A DNA stretch of 64,000 nucleotides. Origin: Nannochloropsis oceanica. Its lineage: Eukaryota > Sar > Eustigmatophyceae > Eustigmatales > Monodopsidaceae. Made by a program: the position numbers and the translations under genes. The notes under the pieces were generated by a model. That model saw only the letters and a program-made list of their open reading frames with translations. It was not told where the DNA came from and made no database searches. Where the stretch lies: NCBI GenBank assembly GCA_004519485.1, contig CP038134.1:930001-994000 (forward strand). The letters are read 5' to 3'. This document shows, piece after piece, positions 53,385-64,000 of the stretch (within the stretch, counting starts at the first letter, position 1; each line of letters begins with the position of its first letter).

Positions 53385-56343
53385 CCGCTCAGAAACCCGT
53401 TCAACAATCCCACCGCTTTCTTCAATGTCCCTTCTCCTCTTCTTCCTCCCCTCCCTCCGCCATCCAGATAATACTGCCAGCTCTGTGCCTGGATCTGTGC
53501 CTGCATCCCCACCCCTCCCTCCTTCCCACCCTCGCCCTTGTCCTCCCCGAACATATCCCAGTGCAAGATGTACCTATTTTCCGCGATGATATGAACCGAG
53601 CCTACTACCGGGTCGATGTTTATTGTGATGGGGAGGGAGGATTCAGCGGCGGCAGGGGTGAGCAGGTTACCACGACGGACTAGAAGGGAGGAGGCAACGA
53701 CGTACGAATCGCCTGAGGGAGGGAGGGAGGGAGGGAGGGAGGGAGGGAAATAGGGTGAGGGAGGACAAGACAGGCGGTGTCGTGCCACTCGACAAGAAGG
53801 ATTGAGAGAGGAGAGGGAAGACAGAGGCAGAGGCACGGAGGGTGGAAGAGAGGAAACACGAAGATTGGACATCACCCTACCTCCCGACGCCGTTCGAGAG
53901 GAGGCTCTCAGGATGTCCTGACAAAGGAGGGTGGCAGTTTCCACGTCCACTACCAGGGGGTTTACCAGTCGATGCATTTCTTCCTGTAACCCCTGCGGGT
54001 CGCCCGCAAATTCCCTCCCATTAACCACAATCGTCTCCCTTTGCGCATCTTTCAACGCCTGGGTCAAGTCGACCGCCGCTGGGGGAGGGAGGGGGATGGC
54101 GATGAGAGAGGAATGGAAAAGATGAAGCAGGGTGAGGAAGCTGTCGATATTCTTCGCAATGGCAACCTGGGCTTGTAGCGCAAGCTTGACTTGTCCGTCG
54201 AGGCAACGAAGGAGGAAGTTCTCTCCTCCCCCGTTACTGTTGCTGCTGCTGCTGTCGCTGGAAGGAGGAAGGGGGTCAGTCATCCCAGAGTAGTCCATGG
54301 GTAGGAGGATGCAGGCGTTGGAGGAGAGGGAAGGAGGGGAGGGAGGGAGGGAGAGAGGAAGAGTGGCAGGAGAGGAGGTGGTGGATGTGTGGGCACCCCA
54401 TCGAGGAGGTTTTGGGGAGGCAGAGAGCGGGGAGGAGGATGGGGGGGAGGAAGAGATGCTTAGCGTGTCGCTGGCGGGAGATCGTGGTGGTTGCTGTTGC
54501 TGCTGCTGCTGCTGCTGCTGCTTGCCTGATCTTGACAAGGAAAGGACCGAGGAGAGTTCCAGCATGTCGAATGCCAGTCCAGTCCTCTGCCCTCCCTCCC
54601 TTCCTCCCTCCCCTTCAACGTTTCCATCCTTCTCCTCGTCCTCGTCTTCATTCTCCTCTCCGAGTAGAAGGCAGCTTTCACTATCGCCTCCGCTGATGGG
54701 GCGAAGTGGAGGTGATGGTGGAAGGGGGGGGGCAGGAGGAGAAAGATGGGAGGGAGGAGACGATACGGGGACAGAAGAATGGAATGTAAATTTCTTGATA
54801 ACGGAAGGAGGCTCCCGGACGATGGGAGGGGAGAGTGTTTGGAGGAATGACACTTCTTCGAGAGTTGTTGACAGTGGCCTGTCGTTGCTGCTGCTGTTGC
54901 TTGTGCTGCTTCCACGGAAGCTCCGACGGGCCACGTCCTTGGGTGGAGGGGCGAGGAGGGGAGAAGTGTTGACTCCATCACCACTGATGCTCTTTCCACA
55001 GTGGATACTACAGCTGCTCCTGCGGCTGCTTTTGTCGATAACACTAAAGGGATCATCTTTTTGCATAGCGGAGAAACTGGGGAAGGCAGTGGCCGTGACA
55101 GTGGTTCTATTGGTGGCTGTAGTGGTGGGCCAAGCGTTCTCCCAGGCGGCATCAAAATACGTCACCGACGCCACCGACGCGGCTGCTACAGGGCTACTGC
55201 TGCTATTGCTGCACCTGATCCTGGTGCTGGTGCTGCTGGTGCTGCTAGTACTGCTGGTACTGATGACTCTCCTACTTGTCAGGGCATGGCTCCAAGAGAA
55301 GGGACGGGAAGAGGAGGAAGCAGCTGTGGCGTCAGCAGCCGTTGCGATGGATGCAGAAGTGGAAAGGGACCAGGAAGAGGGGCGAGGGGATTCAGGGGGT
55401 GACATCACGGCCTGAGCCCGTGGCTTTGGGCAATACAAGAGTAAGGGGGAGGAGGGGGAAAGGGCCAAGGAGGGGCAAGGGAAGGAGAGAGGGGCATCTG
55501 ACTTTGCATTTTGCTCCGTCACGGCCGCGTAGAAGGAGACCCGGAGAATAGGGAGGAAGGAGGAAATAAATGTTTCATCTTGCGCTCGGGAAAAGTCAGA
55601 GGTAAGGGAGGAAGGAGAGCTGTTGCTGTTGCTGCTACCATTACAGCTGTTGGTGCTGGTGCTGCACTGGATGGCAGCCACCACGCTCTTTTTGATCGTT
55701 TCGAGAAAGGTGAAGCTTTCCTGGGTAGAGGAATCCTGGTCCGACACGCACAGAGAAAGCAGCGCGATGGACGAGGGCACGAATGAGGGGGAGTAGGAGG
55801 AAGAGGGAGAGCAGACCCTGGATGTCGCCTTTTGCTGCTTAGGGGGCGAAGACGTCTGCAGAGGCGCTTGAAACACAATGTAATCAAAGTTGTGACCCTC
55901 CGCAACATAGCTCCGCCGGAGAATCCCTGACATTGACGGAGGTCTTCCCTTCACATCACTCCCAGCTCCTTTTACTTCTTCCTTTCCTCCTTCTCCTCCT
56001 CCTCCTCCTCCTCCTCCTTTCTCGTTACATTTTTCAATCCCGGCTTCGATTTGGATGCCAGGCAATCGTTTGGGAGCGGCCGCCACGAGACGTCGGGCAA
56101 TACGTTGGTAGTTCCCTGTCAAATCCGCAGCGCCTCCTTCTGCCACAATCTGATATTATGGCGGGTGGACGAAAGAGTGAGTGGCCAAAGTCGAAAAATA
56201 AAAGATGGGGTCCGAGAGGGGGTAAGCGGAGGACGGCATGGAGGGGACGCCATCTCACTCAAAGCACCTTTTTCGAACGATTTCATGCGTACCTCCCAGT
56301 CCCCGCCGCCCTTGGCCGCGGCTAGGAGCGTGTAGAGCTGCAT
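52232..56343 (-). CDS. Longin-like protein with long disordered insert and C-terminal VNG/PP-GW module
   Basis: Exon 1 (56343-56293) codes MQLYTLLAAAKGGGDWE. A GT-AG intron leads to exon 2 (from 56149), and a second in-frame intron (53880-53713, CCCT-filled, gtaggg/ccctcag) is likely. Total about 1266 aa. The start resembles a longin domain, the N-terminal fold of VAMP7/YKT6-type and other trafficking proteins: NYQRIARRLVAAAPKR, then GHNFDYIVFQ, IALLSLCVSDQD and FTFLETIKKSVVAAI, interrupted by Gly- and Ser-rich insertions. No SNARE heptad region or C-terminal anchor follows. Several hundred Ser/Pro/Gln-rich residues come next, then a helical part (LKDAQRETIVVNGREF, VDVETATLLCQDILRAS, GDSYVVASSLLVRRGN). 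The end carries a module with GAGEGGVNGLFVLRG and KGKLLYYHRQKSVLPPLEGW, a pattern I associate with unnamed repeats in stramenopile proteins. Function is unknown; membrane trafficking is an inference. Confidence 0.6.
53713..53880 (-). other. Likely in-frame intron of the longin-like gene
   Basis: 168 bp, donor gtaggg, acceptor ccctcag, phase 1, no stop in frame. Retention would insert 56 Pro/Ser/Leu residues from CCCT repeats. Splicing joins RTASG to GDSYVV. Confidence 0.7.
53715..53748. repeat. (GGGA)n tract
   Basis: Eight perfect GGGA units inside the second intron of the longin-like gene. Confidence 0.92.
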
Positions 56344-57040
56344 ATTGTGGCAAAGGGTGTGCACTGTTGGCGACCAAATCAATGGGAATGGAAAGGAGGG
56401 AACTAGTTGAGGAGTTGCGCTGGCCTGCGCGCTATCTCAGAAAAGCATGGCTCCCTGGCTTCCTTGCTTTTTTCCTAGTCCATGACCCAAATGTGCGTAG
56501 TGGGTAGGTGAGTAAGCCGATCGGGCTACTCCTCACCTGTGCTGGGTGGGTATAGATGCAGGGTGGAAGTGTGAGACATGATTGGGTCATATGAAGGCAA
56601 ATAAGGGCTTGAGGATTGACGCACGATGACGCCAGGCGCTGGCGACGGTAAATCCTCGTACTTCCAATATGTCTTGTTTTGCTTTCACGATCACATCAGC
56701 ACCAGCACCACATTGACAGCGCAACTAAAGTTAGAAAAAGTCTTGGTGGAGAGAGGGGAAAGAGAGGCCGTTGATGCGTCAGCGGCCGGATCTTGGACAA
56801 AAAGCACTCTAAGACTCAAACTAAGCAGCTAGACATGGTGTCTGCAAACGTCTCAGCTGTGACTTATGCACACCACCTCATTTTCGCTCTCTGAATCTCT
56901 TCTTACTCTCCCCCAATCCACAGGCCGCGACAGTCATTTTGTCCGCACTGCGTTAACGCGCGTGTCGTGGGTCCTTCCTATCCCCCGCCAACTTGCCCTT
57001 GAACTATCCCACCAGCGCGCGCCCCATCCCTTACTGCGTC
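56344..57040. promoter_or_regulatory. Divergent intergenic region, longin-like and Dsc3-like genes
   Basis: 697 bp between outward ATGs. No ORF or named element supported. Confidence 0.5.
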
Positions 57041-58540
57041 ATGGCCACCGATCCCCTGAATACCAGCGGGAGCAGCAGCACCAGCAGTCCTCGCACACCA
57101 GGTAGCGAGGGTATAGATGGGTCGGACTCAAGCGAGACGACGGGACTCTTATTAGGGGGACCTGTGAGCAGAAGTGGCAGCAGCAGGAGTAGCAGCCGAA
57201 CGTCCCGGACAAGTAGTCGCAATACGCCGCCTCCTCCTCCCCCTCCTCCTCCCTCGACAGCATCATCATCGTCGTTGCGTTCGACTCCCCCTCCTCCTCC
57301 ACAGCCGCTGCCACCACAATCGGAAGGAGCTGCTTCCTCCTCGTCTTCCTCCTCACTCTCCATCAACATAACTAACACCAGCCTCTCCGGAAGCGGCCGA
57401 GGTGAAGCCACGAATCAAGCCCAAAGCACCACCACAAGCGCGACCATGGCTGCCTCTCCAGCTCCCCTAAGAGAAAGAGAAGAAGGCCTCGTCTCCCTGC
57501 GTGTCAAGACGCTCGACTCCAAAGAACACGTCTTCGAAGTGAATACCAACACGCTCACCGTCTCTGAGTTCAAGTCCCTGCTCTTCCGTACCTTACCTGG
57601 GGCGGAGGGTAAGTTTCTTCGCCTCATCACACAGGGCAAGATGTTGATACCTGATACGGCGTTGCTTAATTCCTTCAAATTACTGGACCAGACGGTCGTC
57701 CACTGTGTCTTGTCCGACCAGCCCCCCCGCGCCCACATTGGGCACATAGGGATTGACGTTGATGGAGGAGGAGGGAGGGAGGAAGGACAAGTGGCCTATC
57801 CCGAGGTCAATGACGATCCGGTATTGAGGAGGGGGCTTGATAGACTTAGGACACACGGATTTTCGATACAAGAGGTGGCGGCGTTAAGGTCTTATTTTAA
57901 TGCGCAGGTGCTAGCGTATGCGGCCCGCCAGCCGTCGAGGGAGGGGGAGTCAGTAGAGGAGAGGAGGAATAGGATGGAGGAGGAGTGGATGGGCAGGCAG
58001 GGTGAGGGGAGTGAGTTTGCGTTGAACACGAATAGGGTGGTGGCGACACGGGCGGTGTTTGCAGCAGCTAGGAGGGGAGGAGGGGGGGAGGGAGGGGGGG
58101 GAGAGCTGGGCGCGGGGACGTCGAGGGAGTTTGTTTATGGATTTATAATGGTACGTCGGAGTTTAGGAAATAGGAGGGGGGGATTCTACTTGTGAATGAG
58201 ACGTCAAGGTTTGAGTGTGTATTTACTCTTGCTTTCATCTTTGTCACGACGCGCCTGACTGACTATAGAGCCCTTGTCCTCACTCATCTTCTTCCTCTTT
58301 ACCCTCTTGGCCACAGGGCTTTGCGCTCGGCTTCATCTCCCTGTTTTGGTTGTGGAACATTCCTCAGACGCATACCCAAAAGATGGGCATCATTTTAGGC
58401 GTCTCTTGCTCCCTCGGATGGAACATAATTCGAAGGGCGGAGATGGAGGGAGGGACGGAGGGAGGAGCGGGAAGCGGAGGAGGGAATGAGTTGCCGTCGA
58501 CCTTTGGAAATGGGGGTGGAGGGGTGGACACGGCGGGTGC

Positions 58541-58576
<36 letters not shown>

Positions 58577-58616
58577 GACAGGAGTACCGCCGGCGACAGT
58601 GGGCGTGGGACAATGA
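57041..58616 (+). CDS. Membrane ubiquitin-fold protein, Dsc3 / TMUB-like
   Basis: Two exons, 57041-58150 and 58317-58616, giving 469 aa; gtacgt donor, ccacag acceptor, phase 0. Start is the ATG at 57041 (gtcATGgcc). Residues 1 to about 145 are Ser/Pro/Thr-rich. About 152-226 is a ubiquitin-like fold (LVSLRVKTLDSKEHVFEV, LRLITQGKMLIPDTALL, DQTVVHCVLSD). About 260-320 matches the C-terminal Dsc3 pattern: RRGLDRLRTHGFSIQEVAAL, RNRMEEEWMG. Two transmembrane helices follow, at about 363-390 (GFALGFISLFWLWN; the intron splits just before it) and about 396-411 (MGIILGVSCSLGWNII). Dsc3 is a subunit of the Golgi/endosome Dsc ubiquitin ligase of fungi; animal TMUB proteins work in ER-associated degradation. 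A role in membrane-protein ubiquitination is therefore likely. The tail is Gly/Ala-rich. Confidence 0.75.
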
Positions 58617-59383
58617 GGGAGGGAAGGAGTGAGCGAGGAAGGGAGGAAAGGAGGGTTTGTGTATATAATTAGAAAGAGAGTAATGATAGGGGTGGTCTTT
58701 TCTTTTGCTCTAACAAACGTTGAGAGGAGAGGGCGGGGAGAGGCTGAGCAATAAGAAAGAGGGAGGGAAAGAGGGGAAGGAGTAGGTGAGTGTAATAAAT
58801 ATTGCACATCAACAACATGGCCAACCATTAAATCAATCTAGAGATTGCCAGGGCGCGGATGTGGTTTAAAGACACATAGGTGGGCGTGCTCACCGGCAGC
58901 CTTTGCGTCACATTGGCTTCTTTTTTCCTTTAATTCGTTTTCCTTTTTTTTCCCCCTTGTCTTCTTCTTTTTTTCCTTCTTATTCTTCTCTTTCTCTTCG
59001 GCAAGTGTTCACTCGTCGACTCGACTGCTGCTCATCCTGCTTCTGCTCCTGCTCCTCACCCTGCCTTCTCTTCCTTTCAACAGCAATGATCTCATTCTGT
59101 CTCTCGAAAGAATCAAAATATCAAAATATCTGCTGTTCTTCCAGTGTGTCTATAGGTGGCACACTATCGCACCAGCCAGGCAGAAACATCGCCCTATGAA
59201 CTGCTCTCGTCTTCCCTCCTTCCTCTTCTTCTGATCAGGGTATTCGTTATATCATTCCTTTCCCCAAATTTGCTTGATTTTTCCTATACTTGCCATCTCT
59301 CTCCGCTTCTTTGATTTCACATATTCCTTTTATGGACCGTGCGCCGCCCCTCTCCCCACCCCTCCCTTCCTCCCTCTTTCCGC
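58617..59383. other. Convergent intergenic region, Dsc3-like and ABCB genes
   Basis: 767 bp, T-rich in the middle (58920-59000). aataaatattgcac at about 58795 may serve as a 3' signal. No gene seen. Confidence 0.5.
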
Positions 59384-62300
59384 CTAAGTCGACATGCGGC
59401 ACAAGAGAGCGTACTGGCTATCAGGCTGCGCGGAAAGCTCCTCATGGGTTCCTTGCTCAACGACTCGTCCGGCAGAGACGACACAAATCATATCGGCGTT
59501 GCGGATGGTGGAGAGTCTACAAAGGAGGGAGGGAATGAGGAAGAGGAGGGATGTGAGTGTACTGTGTTGTTTGTTATTTGCCCGGTAGAGCAGACACAGA
59601 TCATGTCGGCGTTTCGGATGATTCAGGACATAAGAGAGAAACAAAAGGAGGGGAGGAGGGAAGGAGGGAAGGAGGAAAGGAGGAGACTTCGAAGAAAGTA
59701 AGAGATGTAGACAGCCTGATAGAAGAATTAAAAGGAGAGATAAACTTACTCCACACTCCCCCGCATATATGCCAGCAGCTCAAGCACTCTTGCCGATATT
59801 CAAATATACACACTAGCACCGCGCTTATACAAAACACACACACTTGCCCACCTATACACGCACACACGCAAGCACACACATATACACACACACTTACCGA
59901 TGGGCCACCACGATGGTCGTCCGCTTTTTGCTCTGCATGAGGTTGTCCAGGGCCTCCTGCACCACTGCCTCACTCTCTGAATCCAGCGCCGACGTCGCCT
60001 CGTCCAACAACAGAATGGCCGGATCCTTCAAAATAGCTCGCGCAATTGAGATCCGCTGCTTCTGTCCTCCCGAAAGCTGTATACCGCGATCCCCCACCTC
60101 AGTCTCATACCCACTTGGGAAGGACAAGATGAAATCGTGAGCATTGGCGGCCTTGGCCGCGGCGATGACGGACTCACGCGAGGCAGAGGGGAGACCATAC
60201 GCGATGTTCTCGGCAATGGTGCCTACAAAAAGAATGGGCTGTGGAAGGGGGGAGAAATGAGGAGAAAGGGTAGGGAGGGAGACAGGGAGAAAGTGATGAG
60301 GGCGATGATGTAAATGAATGCGCGTATAAATTGTTACAGGTAACATTACTATCCTCCCTTCTTCCCTTCCTTCCTCCCTCCCTCCTTCCCTCCTTCCTTC
60401 CCTCCCTCCTTCCCTCCTTCCTTCCCTCCCTCCCTCCCTCCCTCCCTCCCTTTCTTTCTTTCCTACGTACCTCTTGCGAAACTAAGCCAATCTGCTGCCT
60501 TAACCACCGCACGTTCAACCCCTTCAAGTCGTGTCCATCCAAAGTAACACTCCCTCGCTGGGGATCATAATACCTCTCCACCAGCTGGACCACCGTGCTC
60601 TTCCCCGACCCACTCGCCCCCACCAACGCGACGGTTGTCCCGGCCTCCACCGCCAAATTGAACTTCTTGAAAATCTTGGCTTCTGGCCGCGAGGGGTAGG
60701 TGAAATCAACATTTTTCAGTTCCAACCGTCCGTTGACCGTTGGAAGGGTCAAGCCTTTTCCGTCCTCTGAAGAGTCGATTTCGGGGTGCCGGTCCACGAC
60801 TGCAAAAATGCGAGCCGCGGCTGAGTTGGCAGCGGCTTGATCGCCCAAGAAAGACGTGTTTTGCCCGATGCTTTGCGCGGACATGGTGACCTACAGTGGC
60901 GGGGGAAGGAAAGAGGGAGGGAGGGAGGGAGGGAGTTGCGGTGAGATTAAGGATTAGTCTGAAACTAGATTTTGGAAAGGGGTGGGCAAGCGAAGATGGA
61001 AGGGCAAGGCACGACCCCTAATGACCCTAGATGAGCCAACACGTACCGCCATCAGACTTCTCAACATATGCTGGAACGCCGACCCTCTCTCCTCAACCGG
61101 AGAGTCCAGGACCAAAGTACTCCCATACCAAAACAACAATCCATACGAGCTCAAGCTAATGAATTGGGACATGCCCAACGTGATCCCCTTCAACAAACCG
61201 CTCTTGATCCCGAGTTCCATCGGTCGCTGCAAGGCCTGTGAATACAAGGACAACAATTTGGTGTTCATCCCGAACGCCGTCACAGTCCTGATTCCCGATA
61301 TTGCCTGCACGGCCACGGCCCCGCTTTTTGCCACACGGTCCTGTGACGCATCAGTATTCGCCCGCAGGGCCTTCATTTGTGCGAAGCTGCCGATGACCAT
61401 TAATGGCAAGATGCCCAACAGCACCAACGACATTTTGAGCGAACCAAACGCGAAGGCAATGGTGAAAGCGGCGGCAATGGTCACCAGGTTCTGTACGGAA
61501 CGACCGAGGTTTTGGCCCGTCACGTTCTTGACAAGGGTGACTTCTGTGGCGAGACGGGCGGTGATAGCGCCTGTCAGACAAAGGAAATGATGAGTGGGAT
61601 TAAAATTGGATAAAACTAGAAGGCCTCGTTTCAGCCTGACATGCCACCATCTCCAACGAGTCACACTCCCCACCTTCCCATCAGGCCCATACTCCCTCCC
61701 TCCTGCCTTCCCTCCGCACCTGTCGAGTTTTCCTCCTTGTCAAAGTAAGCAATGTCTTGTCGAACAGTGGCTCGGAACATCATATCGCGGAGGCGAGTGG
61801 TGACGCGCTCGCCCATCACCGTGAAGGCCAAGAGCTGCGTGAAGGTTGCGCCAGCCACGACTGCGGCCAGAATGGGAAACATGCCTGAAGGGAGGGAGGA
61901 GGGAAGGGAGGGAGGGAGGGAGGGAGAAACGGAGGGAGAAAGAGGTGTGAATGACACATACATGAGCGTGGGGGATTGCGAGGGAGGGAGGGAGGGAGGG
62001 GGGGAGGGAGGACATACGTACCAGCCCAAAAGAAAGCCTTCTGTCGGACCACGTGGGGATCGGGGTCGTAGAGATAGCTGACGATGTTCGAGAGCAGGAA
62101 GGAGTAGGCCGGAAATGTGCAGCCATTGACCACCGCCCTGAAGAACAAAGGGGAAAGGAAGGGAGAAAAGAAAGGAGGGAGGGAGGGAGAGGGGGGAAAG
62201 TCAGCAAGCAGCGGTGAAAGGAGCGAGGGAAGAAGAGGTCTGAAATGGATGGAGGAGCGAGGAAAGGAAGGAAGCAGTAAGTGAGGGAGGGCAGAAGGGA

Positions 62301-64000
62301 GGGTGGTTATGCGGGGCCTACATGGTCAGGGCGAGGCCCACCCACTTCCACTCGGGGCGGGAAAGATTCCAGAGACGGTTGCGGTCGACTTTGTCTAAAG
62401 TAGAGTCATCAGACGCATTGCTCTTCACCACCACGGAAGACGGATTGCTGATGTTGTGGTGACTGCGAGGTTTCTTGGGCGAAATAAGCATATCCTCCTC
62501 CCCTTCGTCCTCCTCCTCCTTCGTCTTCTTGCCGCTCATTTTCTTATTCGCCGCCGCCACAGTTGCCGCTGCAGAATCAGCAGCAGCGCCAGCAGAAGCG
62601 GCATTGCCATTCAAGTAATTGGAGCTCGTCACCCGGCTCCCCATCCCCGATCCAAACGAGGCCGTGGACGATGTACGGGACATCCCGCCCTCCTTCCCTC
62701 CCTCGAAATTTGGCAACGTCTGCAGGCGGACCAGGCCCCGGTAATGCCCTTGTTCCATGGCCATCAGCTCGTCGTGTTTCCCTTGCTCGACGATGCGGCC
62801 CTTGCGAAGGACGACAATCACGTCGGCATTGCGGATGGTGGAGAGGCTATGGACGAGGGAAGGAGGAAGAGAGGGAGGGAAGGAAAGAGGGAGGAAAATA
62901 CATAAATTAAATATATACGTATGTATAGGTGGGTGCGGGTGGGTGGGCGACCCCAAGAAATGTCGTGACGAGCACAATACATCATCCCAAGTTCGACTGC
63001 AAGCTATCCCTACCGGTGAGCGACGATGATGGTGGTGCGTCGGCGCATAGCCACCAATTTATCGAGCGCTTCTTGGACCACTTTCTCTGATTTGTTGTCC
63101 AATGCCGACGTCGCCTCGTCCTGTGCACAAGAAGGAAAGGAGAGGGAAAATTAGACAAATGTAATTCAGTACGCGGTACTATCTCTCTCACACACTATCT
63201 CCTTACCAACAATAAGATTGCTGGGTCTTTGATGATGGCCCGCGCAATTGAAATTCGCTGGCGCTGTCCCCCCGAAAGCTGCACGCCCATCTCTCCGACC
63301 GTCGTTGCGTAGCCATCGGGAAACGACATGATGAAATCATGTGCTGATAGGGAGGGGAGAGAGGGGAGGGAGGGCAGAAAGGAATGAGAGAAGGAGACAA
63401 AAGTGAGCTGAGCATTTGCGCCAGGAGGATGACTTAAACGAATCTAAGGAAATTGAGAAAGGAGAACAAGAGGGAGGGAAGAAAGGAGGGAGGGAGATGG
63501 GAGCCGAACCGAGCAAAGGGAGGTGCTCTTACCATTCGCCGCTTTCGCTGCTTCCACAATCTGCGCCATAGGCACTCCTCCCACAGCGTGCTCCTTCCCT
63601 CCCTCCTTCTCCCCCTCCGGCATCGTCACCGTCTTCATCGACCCATACGCAATATTTTGGGCAATGCTCGTAGCGAACAAAGTCGGCTCCTGACTCACCA
63701 ACCCCACCTGCCCCCTCCAATACTTCAAATTCAATTTTTTTATTTCCGTTCCATCCACCAGAACCTCCCCCTCACTAGGGTCATAGAACCTTTCCATCAA
63801 GTTGACGACCGTGCTCTTCCCCGAGCCCGACGACCCCACCAACGCCACCGTCTGTCCCGGCTCCACAACGAGAGAGAACCCTTGGAAAATAGGCGCATCT
63901 GGGCGTGTGGGATAAGTGAACGACACGTCCTTGAACTCTATTTTGCCTTGGACATGCTCTAATTTCTCCCCTGATTGGTCTTCGCTATCGATGGCGGGGA
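59384..64000 (-). CDS. ABC transporter B family (MDR/P-glycoprotein type), partial at the 5' end
   Basis: Ten exons visible, in order: >64000-63533, 63343-63207, 63120-63014, 62846-62322, 62137-62022, 61884-61720, 61570-61047, 60890-60471, 60238-59898, 59516-59384; all GT-AG with matching phases. The first transmembrane domain lies beyond the window. Present are NBD1 (Walker [11 protein letters not shown]-loop VSQEPTLF, signature LSGGQRQR, Walker [14 protein letters not shown]), a linker rich in Ala/Lys/Glu, a full TMD2 (for example [20 protein letters not shown] and [18 protein letters not shown]), and NBD2 ([31 protein letters not shown]-loop IVVAHR). All ATP-binding motifs look intact, so it should be an active full-size exporter of lipids or xenobiotics; substrate unknown. 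NBD1 has an extra Glu/Gly/Lys insert (about 63595-63640). Confidence 0.95.
59582..59622 (-). pseudogene. Decayed duplicate of the last ABCB exon
   Basis: Inside the last intron. The minus strand reads [13 protein letters not shown] against [13 protein letters not shown] of the true final exon at 59516-59384, about 100 bp away. No acceptor AG precedes it, and its downstream part has diverged, so it is probably not spliced. Confidence 0.75.
59824..59893. repeat. CA-rich degenerate microsatellite
   Basis: Imperfect cacaca/acacgc run in the last ABCB intron, close to its donor. Confidence 0.8.
60354..60462. repeat. CCCT/CCTT polypyrimidine tract in an ABCB intron
   Basis: About 110 bp of almost pure C/T on the plus strand with higher-order repetition of cttccctccctccttccctc-like units. 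It is purine-rich on the sense strand and lies in the donor half of intron 60239-60470. Confidence 0.92.
61889..62012. repeat. Two (GGGA)n tracts flanking one ABCB intron
   Basis: Tracts at about 61889-61940 and 61980-62010 in intron 61885-62021. Both are C/T-rich on the sense strand. Confidence 0.88.

Noticed and set aside
60174-60470. ABCB frame continuing past the donor into Arg/Gly/Glu repeats
   Set aside because: The donor gtacgt at 60470 and the acceptor before [11 protein letters not shown] restore the standard NBD2 sequence; the repeats are intronic.
59760-62012. CRISPR-like or satellite array
   Set aside because: The repeats are simple GGGA/CCCT and CA tracts without unique spacers, confined to introns of a eukaryotic gene.
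1-64000. tRNA, rRNA, transposons or viral fossils
   Set aside because: No T-loop-like words, rRNA cores, terminal repeats or transposase, reverse transcriptase or capsid motifs were recognised in spacers or frames.

Overview
This window is nuclear DNA from a gene-dense protist, most likely a photosynthetic stramenopile of the eustigmatophyte type (Nannochloropsis/Microchloropsis). The placement is inferred. It rests on a ribose-5-phosphate isomerase that starts with a signal peptide and the ASAF cleavage motif of secondary red plastids, on short GT-AG introns filled with CCCT/CCTT pyrimidine tracts, on very long intronless genes, and on proteins loaded with homopolymeric Gly, Ser, Glu and Gln. 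I saw no tRNA, rRNA, CRISPR array, transposon or viral relic.

Layout from left to right: (1) the 3' part of a minus-strand chromatin gene with an RFTS (DNMT1 replication-foci) domain and a DDT domain; (2) a plus-strand single-pass membrane protein; (3) a minus-strand fusion of HMG-CoA synthase with a ketoacyl synthase; (4) a plus-strand Nudix protein with an RGG tail; (5) a minus-strand NF-YC histone-fold subunit with a huge disordered tail; (6) a plus-strand secreted trypsin-like protease; (7) a plus-strand Na+/H+ exchanger; (8) an 18.7-kb single-exon UBR4/BIG ubiquitin ligase on the minus strand; (9) a plus-strand TXNDC9/phosducin-like protein; (10) a minus-strand small membrane protein; (11) a plus-strand LYR-motif protein; (12) minus-strand plastid ribose-5-phosphate isomerase; (13) plus-strand mitochondrial glycine cleavage H protein; (14) a doubtful small plus-strand ORF; (15) a minus-strand longin-like protein; (16) a plus-strand Dsc3/TMUB-like membrane ubiquitin-fold protein; (17) the 3' part of a minus-strand full ABCB transporter that runs off the right end.

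Orientation alternates almost perfectly, so seven gene pairs sit head-to-head over spacers of about 0.36-1.4 kb. RpiA/GcvH is the functionally most suggestive pair (Calvin/pentose phosphate with photorespiration). The strongest novelty candidates are the membrane-anchored HMGS-ketoacyl synthase fusion, the RFTS+DDT combination, the extended NF-YC, the longin protein with a C-terminal VNG/PP-GW module, and a decayed tandem copy of the last ABCB exon. Two genes (RFTS/DDT and NF-YC) change frame exactly at G homopolymers (G8 and G13), which are probably sequencing errors but need checking.
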